A stretch of 24,526 nt of DNA, from assembly GCA_021824855.1 (NCBI GenBank), contig JAKAJX010000118.1:1-24526 (forward strand), in the 5' to 3' direction. A program made the translations under genes and the position numbers. Below are positions 15,402 through 24,106 of the stretch, piece by piece. The notes under the pieces were generated by a model. It made no database searches. It was given only the letters and a program-made list of their open reading frames with translations, and was not told the origin of the DNA. This DNA is from Bacteroidota bacterium. GTDB lineage: Bacteria > Bacteroidota > Bacteroidia > Chitinophagales > Chitinophagaceae. Position 1 is the first letter of the stretch. Each line of letters begins with the position of its first letter.

Positions 15402-16499
15402 ATGAAAATCATTTCCACAGAAATTTATAAATATACCATTCCAATGGTGCCGTTTACCATTGCTACCGGCACGATGGAATATGCTCAAAACCTATTCATT
15501 AGAATTAAAACCGATGAAGGAATAACCGGCATTGGCGAATGCTCTGCTTTTCCAATGATTGTTGGAGAAACGCAAGCCACTTGTTTTGAAATGGCAAAAG
15601 ATTTTGCCCGGTTATGGAAAAACAAAAATCCTTTACAGATTGAGGAAAGAATGAATGAATTGGCACTATTTACTGCCGGCAATTATACGGCAAAAAGTGC
15701 TTTTGATATGGCATTGTTTGATATTGCAGCAAAAAATGCCCAATTACCGCTATTTGCTTTTTTGGGTGGAAGTAAAAAAATAATTGAAAGTGATTTAACC
15801 ATTGGTATTGCCACTCCGGAAGCTATGGCCGAAACAGCTATTTCTTTTAAACAAAATGGTGTACGAATTATAAAAGTAAAGCTTGGCAAAAATGCAAAGG
15901 AAGATGTGGAAAGAATACAACAAATTAGAAAAGCTATTGGCGATGAAATACTAATTAGAATTGATGCCAATCAGGGATGGAATTATACCGATGCACTGTA
16001 TGTACTGCAACATTTGGAACCCTATGGCATTGAGTTTTGTGAGCAACCGATGAGGAAATATAACGACGATCTTCTACCTCAACTTTGCCGATTATCTCCT
16101 ATCCCAATTATGGCCGATGAAAGTGTATTTACCCATTTTGATGCTGAAAGAATGATAAAAAATAAAGCAACGCACTACATTAATATTAAGTTTGCCAAAA
16201 GTGGCGGTATTGCCGAAGCTCGTACAATTAATATGGTTGCCGAGCAAAATAATATTGCCTGCATGATGGGTGGCATGTTAGAAAGCAGATTGGCACTTAC
16301 AGCTAAAGTACATTTTGCAATGGCGAATGATAATATTCGTTTTTACGATTTAGATACTTGCTTATTAGGTCATTTAACAGATCCGGTAATTGGCGGCGTA
16401 ACGTACAATAAAATGAATTTAGAATTAACCGATGCTATAGGAATTGGTGCCGATGTAGATGATGATTATTTAAAAAAATTGGAAAGTATTACCATATAA
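15402..16499 (+). CDS. dipeptide epimerase (L-Ala-D/L-Glu epimerase type), enolase superfamily
   Basis: This 365-residue protein belongs to the muconate-lactonizing branch of the enolase superfamily. The catalytic lysines are Lys160 in KVK (158-160) and Lys263 in NIKFAKSGG; the metal ligands are Asp188 in RIDANQGW, Glu214 in CEQP and Asp239 in ADES. The pair of barrel lysines fits 1,1-proton transfer, and overall motifs fit L-Ala-D/L-Glu epimerase, which acts in recycling of cell-wall peptides. Epimerases for other dipeptides share this pattern, so substrate is not certain. It leads a three-gene operon; the VOC gene starts 9 bases after its stop. Confidence 0.85.
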   Translation: MKIISTEIYKYTIPMVPFTIATGTMEYAQNLFIRIKTDEGITGIGECSAFPMIVGETQATCFEMAKDFARLWKNKNPLQIEERMNELALFTAGNYTAKSAFDMALFDIAAKNAQLPLFAFLGGSKKIIESDLTIGIATPEAMAETAISFKQNGVRIIKVKLGKNAKEDVERIQQIRKAIGDEILIRIDANQGWNYTDALYVLQHLEPYGIEFCEQPMRKYNDDLLPQLCRLSPIPIMADESVFTHFDAERMIKNKATHYINIKFAKSGGIAEARTINMVAEQNNIACMMGGMLESRLALTAKVHFAMANDNIRFYDLDTCLLGHLTDPVIGGVTYNKMNLELTDAIGIGADVDDDYLKKLESITI

Positions 16500-16508
16500 A
16501 ATAGGCTT

Positions 16509-16913
16509 GTGAAAAAAAAATTAGCACATATTGCTTTGTTGGTTAAAGATTATGATGAAGCAATTGAATTTTATACAAAAAAACTGGGATTTACACTGGT
16601 AGAAGATACCATTTTATCGGCTGATAAAAGATGGGTTTTAATTGCACCGACTGCATCAAACGAAACATGCTTATTACTTGCAAAAGCCACTACTGAACAA
16701 CAAAAAAATAGTATTGGCAATCAATCGGGAGGCAGGGTATTTTTATTTCTTTATACCGATAATTTTGAAAAAGATTTTAATAGGCTGTTACAACATAATA
16801 TAAAAATTATACGCCAGCCTGTTACCGAAATCTATGGCACCGTAGCAGTTTTTGAAGATATGTATGGCAATGCATGGGATTTAATAGAACCTGCCAATAA
16901 AGCCAACCAATAA
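16509..16913 (+). CDS. VOC-fold (glyoxalase/bleomycin resistance-like) protein
   Basis: This 134-residue protein starts with GTG; its first conserved segment (KLAHIALLVKDYDEAIEFYTKKLGF as in the usual VOC N-terminus) begins right after, so this start is well supported. A second betaalphabetabetabeta unit is seen around GGRVFLFLYTDNFEKDF and VFEDMYGNAWDLIEP. A metal-type His lies in LAHIA and a Glu in DLIEP. The family includes glyoxalases, dioxygenases and resistance proteins; function here is unknown. It sits between the epimerase and thioesterase genes and is probably co-transcribed with them. Confidence 0.85.
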   Translation: MKKKLAHIALLVKDYDEAIEFYTKKLGFTLVEDTILSADKRWVLIAPTASNETCLLLAKATTEQQKNSIGNQSGGRVFLFLYTDNFEKDFNRLLQHNIKIIRQPVTEIYGTVAVFEDMYGNAWDLIEPANKANQ

Positions 16914-16929
16914 AATAAATTAAGTAATT

Positions 16930-17454
16930 ATGAAAGGAAAAAAAGTTAGTGAAAGTATTACCGTAATGAATGAAATAGTATTGCCTAATGATACCAATAC
17001 TTACGGTAATTTAATGGGTGGCCGATTAATGTATTGGATGGATATTGCCGCAGGTGTTACTGCCATGAGGCATAGCCAATCGCCGGTTGTTACCGCCAGT
17101 GTAGATAATATTAGTTTTAAAACGCCCATTAAACAAGGAAATATTGTACATATAGAAGCACATATTACTCGCTCGTTCAATACGTCAATGGAAATTTATA
17201 TGAAAGTGTTTGGAGAAGATAATTTACACCAATACAAATACGAAAGCAATGAAGCCTTTTTTACTTTTGTTGCATTAGATCCCAACGGAAATCCTAAACC
17301 TGTTCCAGAAGTAGTTCCTGAAACTGAAAAAGAAATAAAACTTTTTAACGGTGCTTTACAAAGAAGACAATTACGCTTAATTCTCAGCGGCAAATTACAA
17401 CCACATGATGCAGATGAATTAAAGTCGTTATTTTTTTCGAAAGATGATGTGTAG
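16930..17454 (+). CDS. acyl-CoA thioesterase, hotdog fold
   Basis: This 174-residue protein is a hotdog-fold acyl-CoA thioesterase of the YciA/cytosolic thioesterase group. Its N-terminus shows the conserved pattern ending NTYGNLMGGRLMYWMDIAAG, followed by VTASVDNISFKTPIKQGNIVHIEA and AFFTFVALD. It would hydrolyse acyl-CoA to free acid and CoA in the cytoplasm. The C-terminal 45 residues (after PEVVPETEKE) extend past the core domain. It is the last gene of the operon, 16 bases after the VOC gene, and faces the acyltransferase gene with only 12 bases between. Confidence 0.88.
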   Translation: MKGKKVSESITVMNEIVLPNDTNTYGNLMGGRLMYWMDIAAGVTAMRHSQSPVVTASVDNISFKTPIKQGNIVHIEAHITRSFNTSMEIYMKVFGEDNLHQYKYESNEAFFTFVALDPNGNPKPVPEVVPETEKEIKLFNGALQRRQLRLILSGKLQPHDADELKSLFFSKDDV

Positions 17455-17466
17455 CTATTAATTAAT

Positions 17467-18234
17467 TTATTTATCAAATACATTGGCTAAATGATGTTTT
17501 CCTTTGAGCATAAATTTTTTGCTTTGCTCAATGGCATCCATTACTTGATCTAAAATTTCATCTACCCCGGCAGAATAATCAATAATCATTGGTTCTTTAA
17601 ATCGGATACTTAATAAAGAACCTCTTTTTTTAAAACTCAATCCTTTTTTAGTAAATGCCCGCCAAAATCCATTGATAACAACCGGTATTACAATAGGCTG
17701 ATTGTTTTTAATTATATGGGCTGTACCCTTGCGGCCCGGAGCAAAAGGTTTGGTAGTGCCTTGCGGAAAAGTTATTACCCAACTTTTATCTAAGGCTTTA
17801 TCAATTTTATACGTATCTGTTTTATCTAATTCTCTTTTTACATCTTTCCCATCGGCACGCCAAGTTCTTTTTACCGTAACAGCACCTGCCAATTTAAAAA
17901 CCCTACTAATAATACTTCCATTCATAGTTTCTTCTGCTGCTACAAAATATAAATTGGTAAATGGGTTTAATAAATAATAAGGCAATCCTAATCTATTTTT
18001 CTTTCGCCACTTAATAGCACAAAAAATATGTATAAAAGTAATTACATCGGCAAAATAGGTTTGATGATTACTTACAAATAACACATTGCTTTTGGGCAAA
18101 TTTTTTAAATGCTCGGTTCCTTCAATTTTAATTTTATTGATAAGTGCTAATCCCGGATAAGTAAATACGCCCACCACAGCATACAAAACTGTGCGTACAA
18201 CTTTTATATGTTTTAGTCGTTCGGCTAAATTCAT
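17467..18234 (-). CDS. lysophospholipid acyltransferase (PlsC-like) with variant motifs
   Basis: This 255-residue protein belongs to the glycerolipid acyltransferase family, which adds an acyl chain to lysophosphatidic acid at the inner membrane. I chose ATG 18234; an in-frame TTG at 18258 would add eight residues but is a rarer start. Motif I is SNHQTYFAD with His57 and Asp63, so the pair is spaced HX5D where the family norm is HX4D. Motif III reads FPQGTT (Gln158) where FPEGTR is usual, and IPVVINGFWRAF fits motif IV. A hydrophobic stretch near the N-terminus (TVLYAVVGVFTYPGLALI) may anchor it. The variant motifs may mark a phylum-specific subfamily or altered activity. Confidence 0.82.
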   Translation of the reverse strand: MNLAERLKHIKVVRTVLYAVVGVFTYPGLALINKIKIEGTEHLKNLPKSNVLFVSNHQTYFADVITFIHIFCAIKWRKKNRLGLPYYLLNPFTNLYFVAAEETMNGSIISRVFKLAGAVTVKRTWRADGKDVKRELDKTDTYKIDKALDKSWVITFPQGTTKPFAPGRKGTAHIIKNNQPIVIPVVINGFWRAFTKKGLSFKKRGSLLSIRFKEPMIIDYSAGVDEILDQVMDAIEQSKKFMLKGKHHLANVFDK

Positions 18235-18366
18235 TAGGCAGTTAGTTTTGGCAAACAATATTTGGCGAATATAAACAAATTAAACATTCTGTTAAAAATG
18301 AAAAAATCATTCCAAAACTTATGTAACTTTCTATGACCAGCATCTTTATAATTCAACATATTTATT

Positions 18367-19077
18367 ATGAAATATATTTTTGTATTCCTTTTTTTTGCCA
18401 GCAGTTTATTGGTTAATGCACAACAAAATGCAGTGCAACAAAAAACCATTACAGTTACCGGTAATGCCGAGTTAGAAATTGTTCCCAACGAAATTGATGT
18501 GCAAGTTAACTTACGAGAATACACCAAAAAAAATGGTGAAAAAATAGCTATTGAAACTATCAAAAATAATTTCTTATCGGCTTGTAAAAGCATTGGTTTA
18601 ACCGATAAAGAAATTAGCGTACAAAGCTATCAGGGATTTGATAGTAATTATTGGTTATACAGAAAAAATAAAAAACAAACTCCCAATATGAATGCCGGAA
18701 TTAGTTATTGGATACAAGTTAATTCGGCCGCCAAAGTTGAATCTATCATCAATATTTTGGATGATGAAGCAACCGAGAATTTTTTTATTGCCAAAGTTTC
18801 GCATAGCAACATCAATGAGTTTAAAAAACAATTGAAAATGCAAGCCATACAAGCCGCCAAAACCAAAGCAATTTATTTGGCCGAAGCTATTAACGAGCAT
18901 GTTGGCGAAGCGATTACTATTACCGAACCAACCGAAACAGATACTTATCCTCGCCCCTATTATGCTTCGGCAATGTATAAATCGTCCACACCCAATTCTA
19001 ATGCCGATGCGTTAGTCATAGATTTTAAAAAAATAAAATTGGCTTATACTGTAACAGTTGTTTTTGCATTGAAATAA
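18367..19077 (+). CDS. exported SIMPL-domain (DUF541) protein
   Basis: This 236-residue protein has a signal peptide (about 1-18, ending VNA before Gln) and a SIMPL/DUF541 domain starting KTITVTGNAELEIVPNEIDVQVNL, close to the hallmark opening of this family. GISYWIQVNSAAKVESIINILDD and the AIQAAKTKAIYLAEAINEHVGEAITI block fit the rest of the domain, and it ends with the usual strand KLAYTVTVVFALK. It should be periplasmic. Members are linked to outer-membrane or oxidative stress, but no biochemical role is established. It is transcribed alone, divergent from the acyltransferase gene. A taactttc string at 18324-18331 may be part of its promoter. Confidence 0.88.
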   Translation: MKYIFVFLFFASSLLVNAQQNAVQQKTITVTGNAELEIVPNEIDVQVNLREYTKKNGEKIAIETIKNNFLSACKSIGLTDKEISVQSYQGFDSNYWLYRKNKKQTPNMNAGISYWIQVNSAAKVESIINILDDEATENFFIAKVSHSNINEFKKQLKMQAIQAAKTKAIYLAEAINEHVGEAITITEPTETDTYPRPYYASAMYKSSTPNSNADALVIDFKKIKLAYTVTVVFALK

Positions 19078-19174
19078 GTTGCTGATTGATAGAACGACAA
19101 TTGGCCTTTTCCCCGATTATTACGGCTATTTAGCCTAATTGTTAAAGAACATTATTTATACCCAAAATAATGCG

Positions 19175-19182
19175 TAACTTTC
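19175..19182 (+). promoter_or_regulatory. possible -7 box upstream of the second kinase operon
   Basis: taactttc partly fits TAnnTTTG. The string preceding it, cccaaaataatgcg, resembles cccaaaatatg before the taacttta upstream of RR2 (13026-13044), so the two signalling genes may share a control element. No clear -33 TTTG is seen at the expected spacing, and the box lies 122 bases before the start codon. Weak evidence. Confidence 0.25.
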
Positions 19183-19304
19183 TATTTTACTGAGTCTATC
19201 TACTGAAAAATAATTTAAACAAGAACAATATCTACTCTTTACAATTAATTTTCTTCTTTAATCCTATTAAATACCGTTAATGATTATATTCTAAAAATGT
19301 ATTC

Positions 19305-21401
19305 ATGGTTACCGGATTTAATAAAAAAATATTAGTGCTTTTTGCCATTCTTGCTATTGCTGTAATTTTAGCAGGTATTGCTACTTATAAAACCCAGCAA
19401 AATGTAAAAGACACCGAAGCATGGGTAACCCATACCGATAAAGTTATTGCTGAAACCAAAGAAGCAACAACAAGATTAAAAGATATTGTTTTAGCTGCAA
19501 GAGGCTTTGTAATTACAGGCGATTCTTTATTTCTTAAATCATTAGATACAACTAAAGCCATTCTTCATACACACCTTCAAAATTTAAATTATCTTACTGC
19601 AGGTAATTCAACGCAAAAAGCAAAAATAGATTCACTAAAAAAGTTAATTATTTTTCGCAGTAACTTTTCGGATAGCGTTATTCAACTAAGAAAAGAAAAA
19701 GGATTTGCCATTGCTAAAAAGAAATTTTCTACCATTAATGGAGAACATTATTTAGAAGATATTATGCAACTGCATAACGAAATTATTACTACAGAAAATA
19801 ACTTATTAAAAACCAGAGAACTCACTAATACTAAAAACTACCAACATTTTCTTCTATCGTTTTACTTATTATTTGCTGGAACATTAATATTATTAGCCAT
19901 TACAATTTTTATTGTGTGGCAAAATAATTTGATGAGAAATAAAATTGAATTATCATTAATAGAGTACAAATCCTTTTTCAATAACAATAGCGATTTATGT
20001 TTAATTACCAATAAAAATGGATATTTTGAAACTGCTAATCCACAATTTGAAGCCACTTTAGGCTATACGCAAAAGGAAATTACAACAACTCCTTTGGTAA
20101 AATTTTTACACCCTGATGATGTTGCCGCTACAATGGAACGATATAAAGAACATATATATAGCTCTAACTTTAATTATGAACAAAGATTTATAAACCGATA
20201 TAGAAAAAAAGATGGAAGTTATATATGGTTGGAATGGCACTCACTACCCAACCTTAGCAGCGAAAAAATATACTCAATTGCAAGAGATATTACTGAAAGA
20301 AAACAAACAGAAGAAATTTTACAAAATACCCTAAAAGATTTGGCGAATTATAAATATGCTTTAAACGAATCGTCTATTATAGTTATTACCAATACTCATG
20401 GAAACATTGAGCATGTAAATGATAATTTTTGCAAAATTTCCAAATTCAGCAGAGAAGAATTAATTGGGCAAAACATGCGAATTGTTAATTCGGGCTATCA
20501 TCCCAAAGAATTTTTTACCAGCTTATGGAATAGCATTTCAAAAGGCGAGATATGGAAAGGAGAAATCAGAGATTGTGCAAAAGATAAATCTATTTTTTGG
20601 ATATATACCGTTATTGTGCCTTTACAAGATGATAAGAATATCACGCAACAATATTTAGCAATTATGATAAACTTTACCGCCCGAAAAGAAGCGGAATTTC
20701 AGTTAGATTATTTGAATAAAGAATTACAAGCTTTTACTTATTCTGTATCGCACGATTTGCGAGCACCGTTAAGAGGCATTACCGGTTTTACTTCCATATT
20801 GGAAGAAGAATATGCCGCCAAATTAGATGATGAAGCCAAACGCATTACCCAGGTTATTAAAAACAATGCAACAAGAATGGGAATTTTAATAGACGATTTA
20901 CTTGCGTTCTCTCGTCTTGGCAGGCAACCGGTAAGTAAAAGAATTTTTTCTACAAATACCTTAGTGAAAGAAATTATTGAAGAACAAACCAGTGAAAAAA
21001 CCCACCACAGTATTGAATGGCAAATACAAACCTTACCAGAAAGTTTTGGCGATATTAGTTTAATGCGGCAAGTATGGATTAACCTTATATCAAATGCAAT
21101 AAAATATTCGAGCCATAACAACCATCCTATCATTGAAATAGGAAGCTTTAGGCAAAATAATAAATGGGTATTTTTTATACGAGATAATGGCGTTGGCTTT
21201 GATGATAAGTATAAAGAAAAATTATTTAAAGTATTTCAACGCTTACACGCCGCTAATGAGTTTGAAGGAACCGGCATTGGGTTGGCCAATGTTGCAAAAA
21301 TTATTACAAAACATGGCGGAGAAGTATGGGCAGAGGGAGCAATAAATAAAGGTGCTACTTTCTATTTTACTATACCGGATAACCAAAACCAAATAATATG
21401 A
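19305..21401 (+). CDS. membrane sensor histidine kinase: CHASE3-PAS-PAS-HisKA-HATPase
   Basis: This 698-residue protein has a membrane segment (about 8-28), a CHASE3 extracytoplasmic domain (about 29-180, with LKDIVLAARGFVITGDSLFL), a second membrane segment (about 185-206) and two PAS domains (about 215-335 and 345-465). The kinase core is the classical HisKA type: His483 in SVSHDLRAPLRG, N-box Asn597 in LISNAIKYSS, G1 box DNGVG from Asp627, and GTGIGLANVAKI. This layout resembles phytochrome-like kinases that pair with Rcp1-type receivers. Its stop overlaps the start of the next receiver gene by four bases (ATGA), so the two are translationally coupled and are very likely partners. All catalytic motifs are intact. 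Confidence 0.93.
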   Translation: MVTGFNKKILVLFAILAIAVILAGIATYKTQQNVKDTEAWVTHTDKVIAETKEATTRLKDIVLAARGFVITGDSLFLKSLDTTKAILHTHLQNLNYLTAGNSTQKAKIDSLKKLIIFRSNFSDSVIQLRKEKGFAIAKKKFSTINGEHYLEDIMQLHNEIITTENNLLKTRELTNTKNYQHFLLSFYLLFAGTLILLAITIFIVWQNNLMRNKIELSLIEYKSFFNNNSDLCLITNKNGYFETANPQFEATLGYTQKEITTTPLVKFLHPDDVAATMERYKEHIYSSNFNYEQRFINRYRKKDGSYIWLEWHSLPNLSSEKIYSIARDITERKQTEEILQNTLKDLANYKYALNESSIIVITNTHGNIEHVNDNFCKISKFSREELIGQNMRIVNSGYHPKEFFTSLWNSISKGEIWKGEIRDCAKDKSIFWIYTVIVPLQDDKNITQQYLAIMINFTARKEAEFQLDYLNKELQAFTYSVSHDLRAPLRGITGFTSILEEEYAAKLDDEAKRITQVIKNNATRMGILIDDLLAFSRLGRQPVSKRIFSTNTLVKEIIEEQTSEKTHHSIEWQIQTLPESFGDISLMRQVWINLISNAIKYSSHNNHPIIEIGSFRQNNKWVFFIRDNGVGFDDKYKEKLFKVFQRLHAANEFEGTGIGLANVAKIITKHGGEVWAEGAINKGATFYFTIPDNQNQII

Positions 21402-21841
21402 CTACTGCAAATTTAATTGATGTGTTGTTGGTAGAAGATAATAATGATGATGCTGAATTAACTATTAGAGAATTAAAGAAATATCATCTTGCCAATAATT
21501 TGCATCATGCAAAAGATGGTGAAGAAGCATTGAAATTTATTTTTGATAATAAAGATGCCGATGGCAATTATTTAGTAAAAATGCCTAAACTAATATTACT
21601 CGATATTAAAATGCCGAAACTAAATGGGATTGAATTGTTAGAAAAATTGAAGCAAGATGACCGCACCAAATTAATACCGGTGGTAATTCTTACCTCTTCC
21701 AACGAAGATCCCGATATTAAAAAATGTTACGAGTTGGGTGCCAACAGCTACATTGTAAAACCGGTACATTTTTCCGGCTTTGCCGAATCAATTAAAAACA
21801 TTGGCTTATACTGGATATTATTAAATCAATCACCTATTTAA
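21398..21841 (+). CDS. single-domain response regulator (Rcp1/CheY-like)
   Basis: This 147-residue protein is a receiver with no output domain. It has the acidic VEDNNDD, phospho-acceptor Asp69 in ILLDIKMPK, Thr/Ser in VILTSSNEDPD and Lys in YIVKPVHF. The long insert before Asp69 (FIFDNKDADGNYLVKMP) and SSNEDPDIKKCYELGANSYIVKP are typical of the Rcp1 group. Its start overlaps the kinase stop by four bases. It probably takes phosphate from the upstream kinase and passes it on, or acts by protein contact; the receiver-PAS-kinase hybrid that follows 10 bases later is a possible partner. Confidence 0.94.
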   Translation: MTTANLIDVLLVEDNNDDAELTIRELKKYHLANNLHHAKDGEEALKFIFDNKDADGNYLVKMPKLILLDIKMPKLNGIELLEKLKQDDRTKLIPVVILTSSNEDPDIKKCYELGANSYIVKPVHFSGFAESIKNIGLYWILLNQSPI

Positions 21842-21851
21842 CCGAACCAAT

Positions 21852-23321
21852 ATGGAAACAACTATAAAAATATTATTACTCGAGGATAATGCAACCGATG
21901 CAGATATTGTTGAAATGCTCTTAAAAAAAGAGATGAAGAAATGCGAAATAAAATGCATTATGCACCAACACGAGTATATAGAAGAATTAAACAATTTTAA
22001 ACCCGATATTATTTTAGCCGATTATGCTTTACCACAGTTTACTGCAATAGAAGCATTAGAAATATTGCATAGAAATAAAATAACCATACCGCTAATAGTT
22101 ATTTCGGGCGTTATTTCGGAAGATTTTGCTTTGTATATTACAAAACTGGGTGCTGCCGACTATATTTTAAAAGATAGAATAATTAGACTGCCCGCCGCTA
22201 TTCAATCGGCATTAGATAAACAACATTTAGAAAACGATAAAATTAAAGCACAAGAAAATTTATTACAAAGCGAAACAAAATATAGACATCTTTTTGAACG
22301 AAATTTAGCCGGCATTTATCAGGCAAACACCAAAGGAGAAATACTTACCTGTAACGATGCATTTATTGCTTTACTTGGATTTCCGTCTTTAAAACAATTA
22401 AAAGAGGAAAACATTAACTTATTTGCATTTACCAATAAAAACAGTACCGAATTTTTAGGGCAACTATTTAAAAATAAAAGTTTAAATAATCTGGAAATAG
22501 AGCTCATAAATAAAAGAGGAGAAATAGTATATGCCATTGAAAATTGCACTTTACAATATGATTCTACTAACGATGAACCAATGATTGAAGGCATTATATT
22601 AGATATTACCGAACGCAAAAAGAATGATACCGAAATAGAAAAATCGTATGCAGCAATACGAAAATTAACCAAGCACCTTCAAAATATGCGAGAAGAAGAA
22701 CGCACTACTATTTCGAAGGAAATACACGATGAAATTGGGGAAGCACTAACCATAATAAAATCGCATATAACCTGGCTGCAAAAAAATTTAACCACGCAAA
22801 ATGATGAAGTGATACATAGAATTGGTAAAGTACACAGCTTAGTTAATAGTGCCATACTATCGGTTAAACAAATTACCGCTAAGCTTCATCCGGGCATTTT
22901 AGATCATCAAAGTATTATTGCTGCAATAGACTGGCAAATAAAAGAATTTGAAAAATTTTCCAACATTCATACCAACTTTAAAGTTTCCGAAACAGTTAAT
23001 ATTGACTTATCTCAAAAAATTAAAAACATTCTATTTAGAATTTTGGAAGAATCGCTCACTACTGTTGTTAGTCGTTTATATGCAAAAACTGTCAACATTG
23101 CATTAGAAATTACACCCGATAAAATTTTTTTAGAAATACAAGATGATGGCATAGGATTTATAGAAAGCGATGTACCCAAAGAAGTAACATTAAGCATATT
23201 AGATATGAAAGAAATGATTACCGCCATTGGTGGGCAATTTTTAATTTCCGGAAAAGCGGGTAAAGGAACCATTATAGAAATAACCATTTCAACAACCAAC
23301 CAACTAATGAACGAAAATTAA
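21852..23321 (+). CDS. receiver-PAS-HisKA_3 hybrid with degenerate ATPase domain
   Basis: This 489-residue soluble protein starts with a receiver domain (about 1-125; Glu11/Asp12, phospho-acceptor Asp57 in ILADYALPQ, Lys in YILKD), then a PAS domain (about 140-255) and a HisKA_3 dimerisation helix with His292 in KEIHDEIGEALT. The following ATPase domain keeps the G1 box (DDGIG, from Asp431) and the C-terminal GKGTIIEI, but the N-box Asn is Thr404 (SLTTVVSRLYA against SFTNIMRHSDA in the 4025 kinase) and the G2 segment reads TLSILDMKE against GLLGIQER. Loss of the magnesium-binding Asn and of the G2 glycines predicts weak or no ATP hydrolysis. It lies 10 bases after the single-domain receiver in the same operon. 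It may act as a phosphotransfer or scaffold protein. Confidence 0.88.
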   Translation: METTIKILLLEDNATDADIVEMLLKKEMKKCEIKCIMHQHEYIEELNNFKPDIILADYALPQFTAIEALEILHRNKITIPLIVISGVISEDFALYITKLGAADYILKDRIIRLPAAIQSALDKQHLENDKIKAQENLLQSETKYRHLFERNLAGIYQANTKGEILTCNDAFIALLGFPSLKQLKEENINLFAFTNKNSTEFLGQLFKNKSLNNLEIELINKRGEIVYAIENCTLQYDSTNDEPMIEGIILDITERKKNDTEIEKSYAAIRKLTKHLQNMREEERTTISKEIHDEIGEALTIIKSHITWLQKNLTTQNDEVIHRIGKVHSLVNSAILSVKQITAKLHPGILDHQSIIAAIDWQIKEFEKFSNIHTNFKVSETVNIDLSQKIKNILFRILEESLTTVVSRLYAKTVNIALEITPDKIFLEIQDDGIGFIESDVPKEVTLSILDMKEMITAIGGQFLISGKAGKGTIIEITISTTNQLMNEN

Positions 23322-23380
23322 TTTAATTAAAGAAAGCTTCATAAATAACTTATAAAAATTAAACTCAGTTACAGAATAAA

Positions 23381-23412
23381 TTGCAATAAAGTAAGCTGCT
23401 ATCTTACATTTG
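23381..23412 (+). promoter_or_regulatory. Bacteroidota-type promoter of the HAD gene
   Basis: TTG (23381-23383) and TACATTTG (23405-23412) are 21 bases apart, an exact fit to the TTG / TAnnTTTG consensus of the primary sigma factor in this phylum. Transcription would start a few bases downstream, giving a very short leader before the ATG at 23431. Confidence 0.75.
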
Positions 23413-23430
23413 CATCCTTAATTATAGTGC

Positions 23431-24093
23431 ATGCAACTGAATACGGTAATTTTTGATATGGATGGTTTATTAATTGATAGTGAACCTTTATGGCAAGAAG
23501 CAGCTACAGAAGTTTTTAAAAATTATGGCATTAACTTAACCGAGCAGCAAATGAATACTACCACCGGATTAAGAACACAAGAGTATGTACAATGGTGGTT
23601 TGGGTATTATGGTATTGGCAATGAAGAATTAGCAAAAGCCGAAAAAAAAATAGTGCAATATGTTGTAAATAATATTGAACGAAAAGGAAAAATAATGCCC
23701 GGTGTACAATATATTTTCGATTTTTTTAAAAAGAAAAAATTTAAAATAGGCATTGCCTCTTCCTCGCCAAGAGAGTTAATAGATATTATTATAGATTTAA
23801 TTGAAGTAAGAAGATATATACATGCCATTGCATCGGCCGAAAAATTGGCTTATGGCAAACCACATCCGCAAGTTTTTATAGATTGTGCCGAAAAGCTGGG
23901 CAGCAATGCATTTGAATGTATTTGTTTTGAAGATAGTTTTAACGGAACAATTGCCGCTAAAGCCGCAAGAATGAAATGTGTAGTGGTACCACACCATGCA
24001 CAAATGAAAGATGAACGATGGGCAATTGCCGATTTAAAGTTATCGTCTCTTCAAAATTTTGGCGAGCTGCACTTTAATTTAATTAATGGATAA
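23431..24093 (+). CDS. HAD-superfamily phosphatase (beta-phosphoglucomutase/sugar-phosphatase group)
   Basis: This 220-residue protein has all HAD motifs: FDMDGLLIDSE with nucleophile Asp9 and Asp11 (motif I), IGIASSSPRE (motif II), GKPHPQVF with Lys (motif III) and ICFEDSFNG (motif IV). The helical cap between motifs I and II places it in subclass I, alongside sugar-phosphate phosphatases such as YniC-type 2-deoxyglucose-6-phosphatase and beta-phosphoglucomutases. The cap does not show a substrate I can name. It is a single gene with its own clear promoter, convergent with the kinase at the right edge (13 bases between stops). Confidence 0.88.
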   Translation: MQLNTVIFDMDGLLIDSEPLWQEAATEVFKNYGINLTEQQMNTTTGLRTQEYVQWWFGYYGIGNEELAKAEKKIVQYVVNNIERKGKIMPGVQYIFDFFKKKKFKIGIASSSPRELIDIIIDLIEVRRYIHAIASAEKLAYGKPHPQVFIDCAEKLGSNAFECICFEDSFNGTIAAKAARMKCVVVPHHAQMKDERWAIADLKLSSLQNFGELHFNLING

Positions 24094-24106
24094 CAACTTT
24101 CAATAA

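Noticed and set aside
15121..15402. 93-codon plus-strand frame before the epimerase gene
   Set aside because: It overlaps the 5' end of proline dehydrogenase on the other strand and its product has no recognisable feature.
17467..18258. Longer acyltransferase form starting at TTG 18258
   Set aside because: It adds only eight unconserved residues with a rare start codon; ATG at 18234 leads straight into the family N-terminus.
18234..18593. 119-codon minus-strand frame extending into the SIMPL gene
   Set aside because: Antisense to the SIMPL signal peptide and domain; its apparent membrane segment is the complement of that signal sequence.
19078..19140. ggctatttagcc hairpin after the SIMPL gene as a terminator
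   Set aside because: The stem is only 4-5 bp with no T-run behind it.
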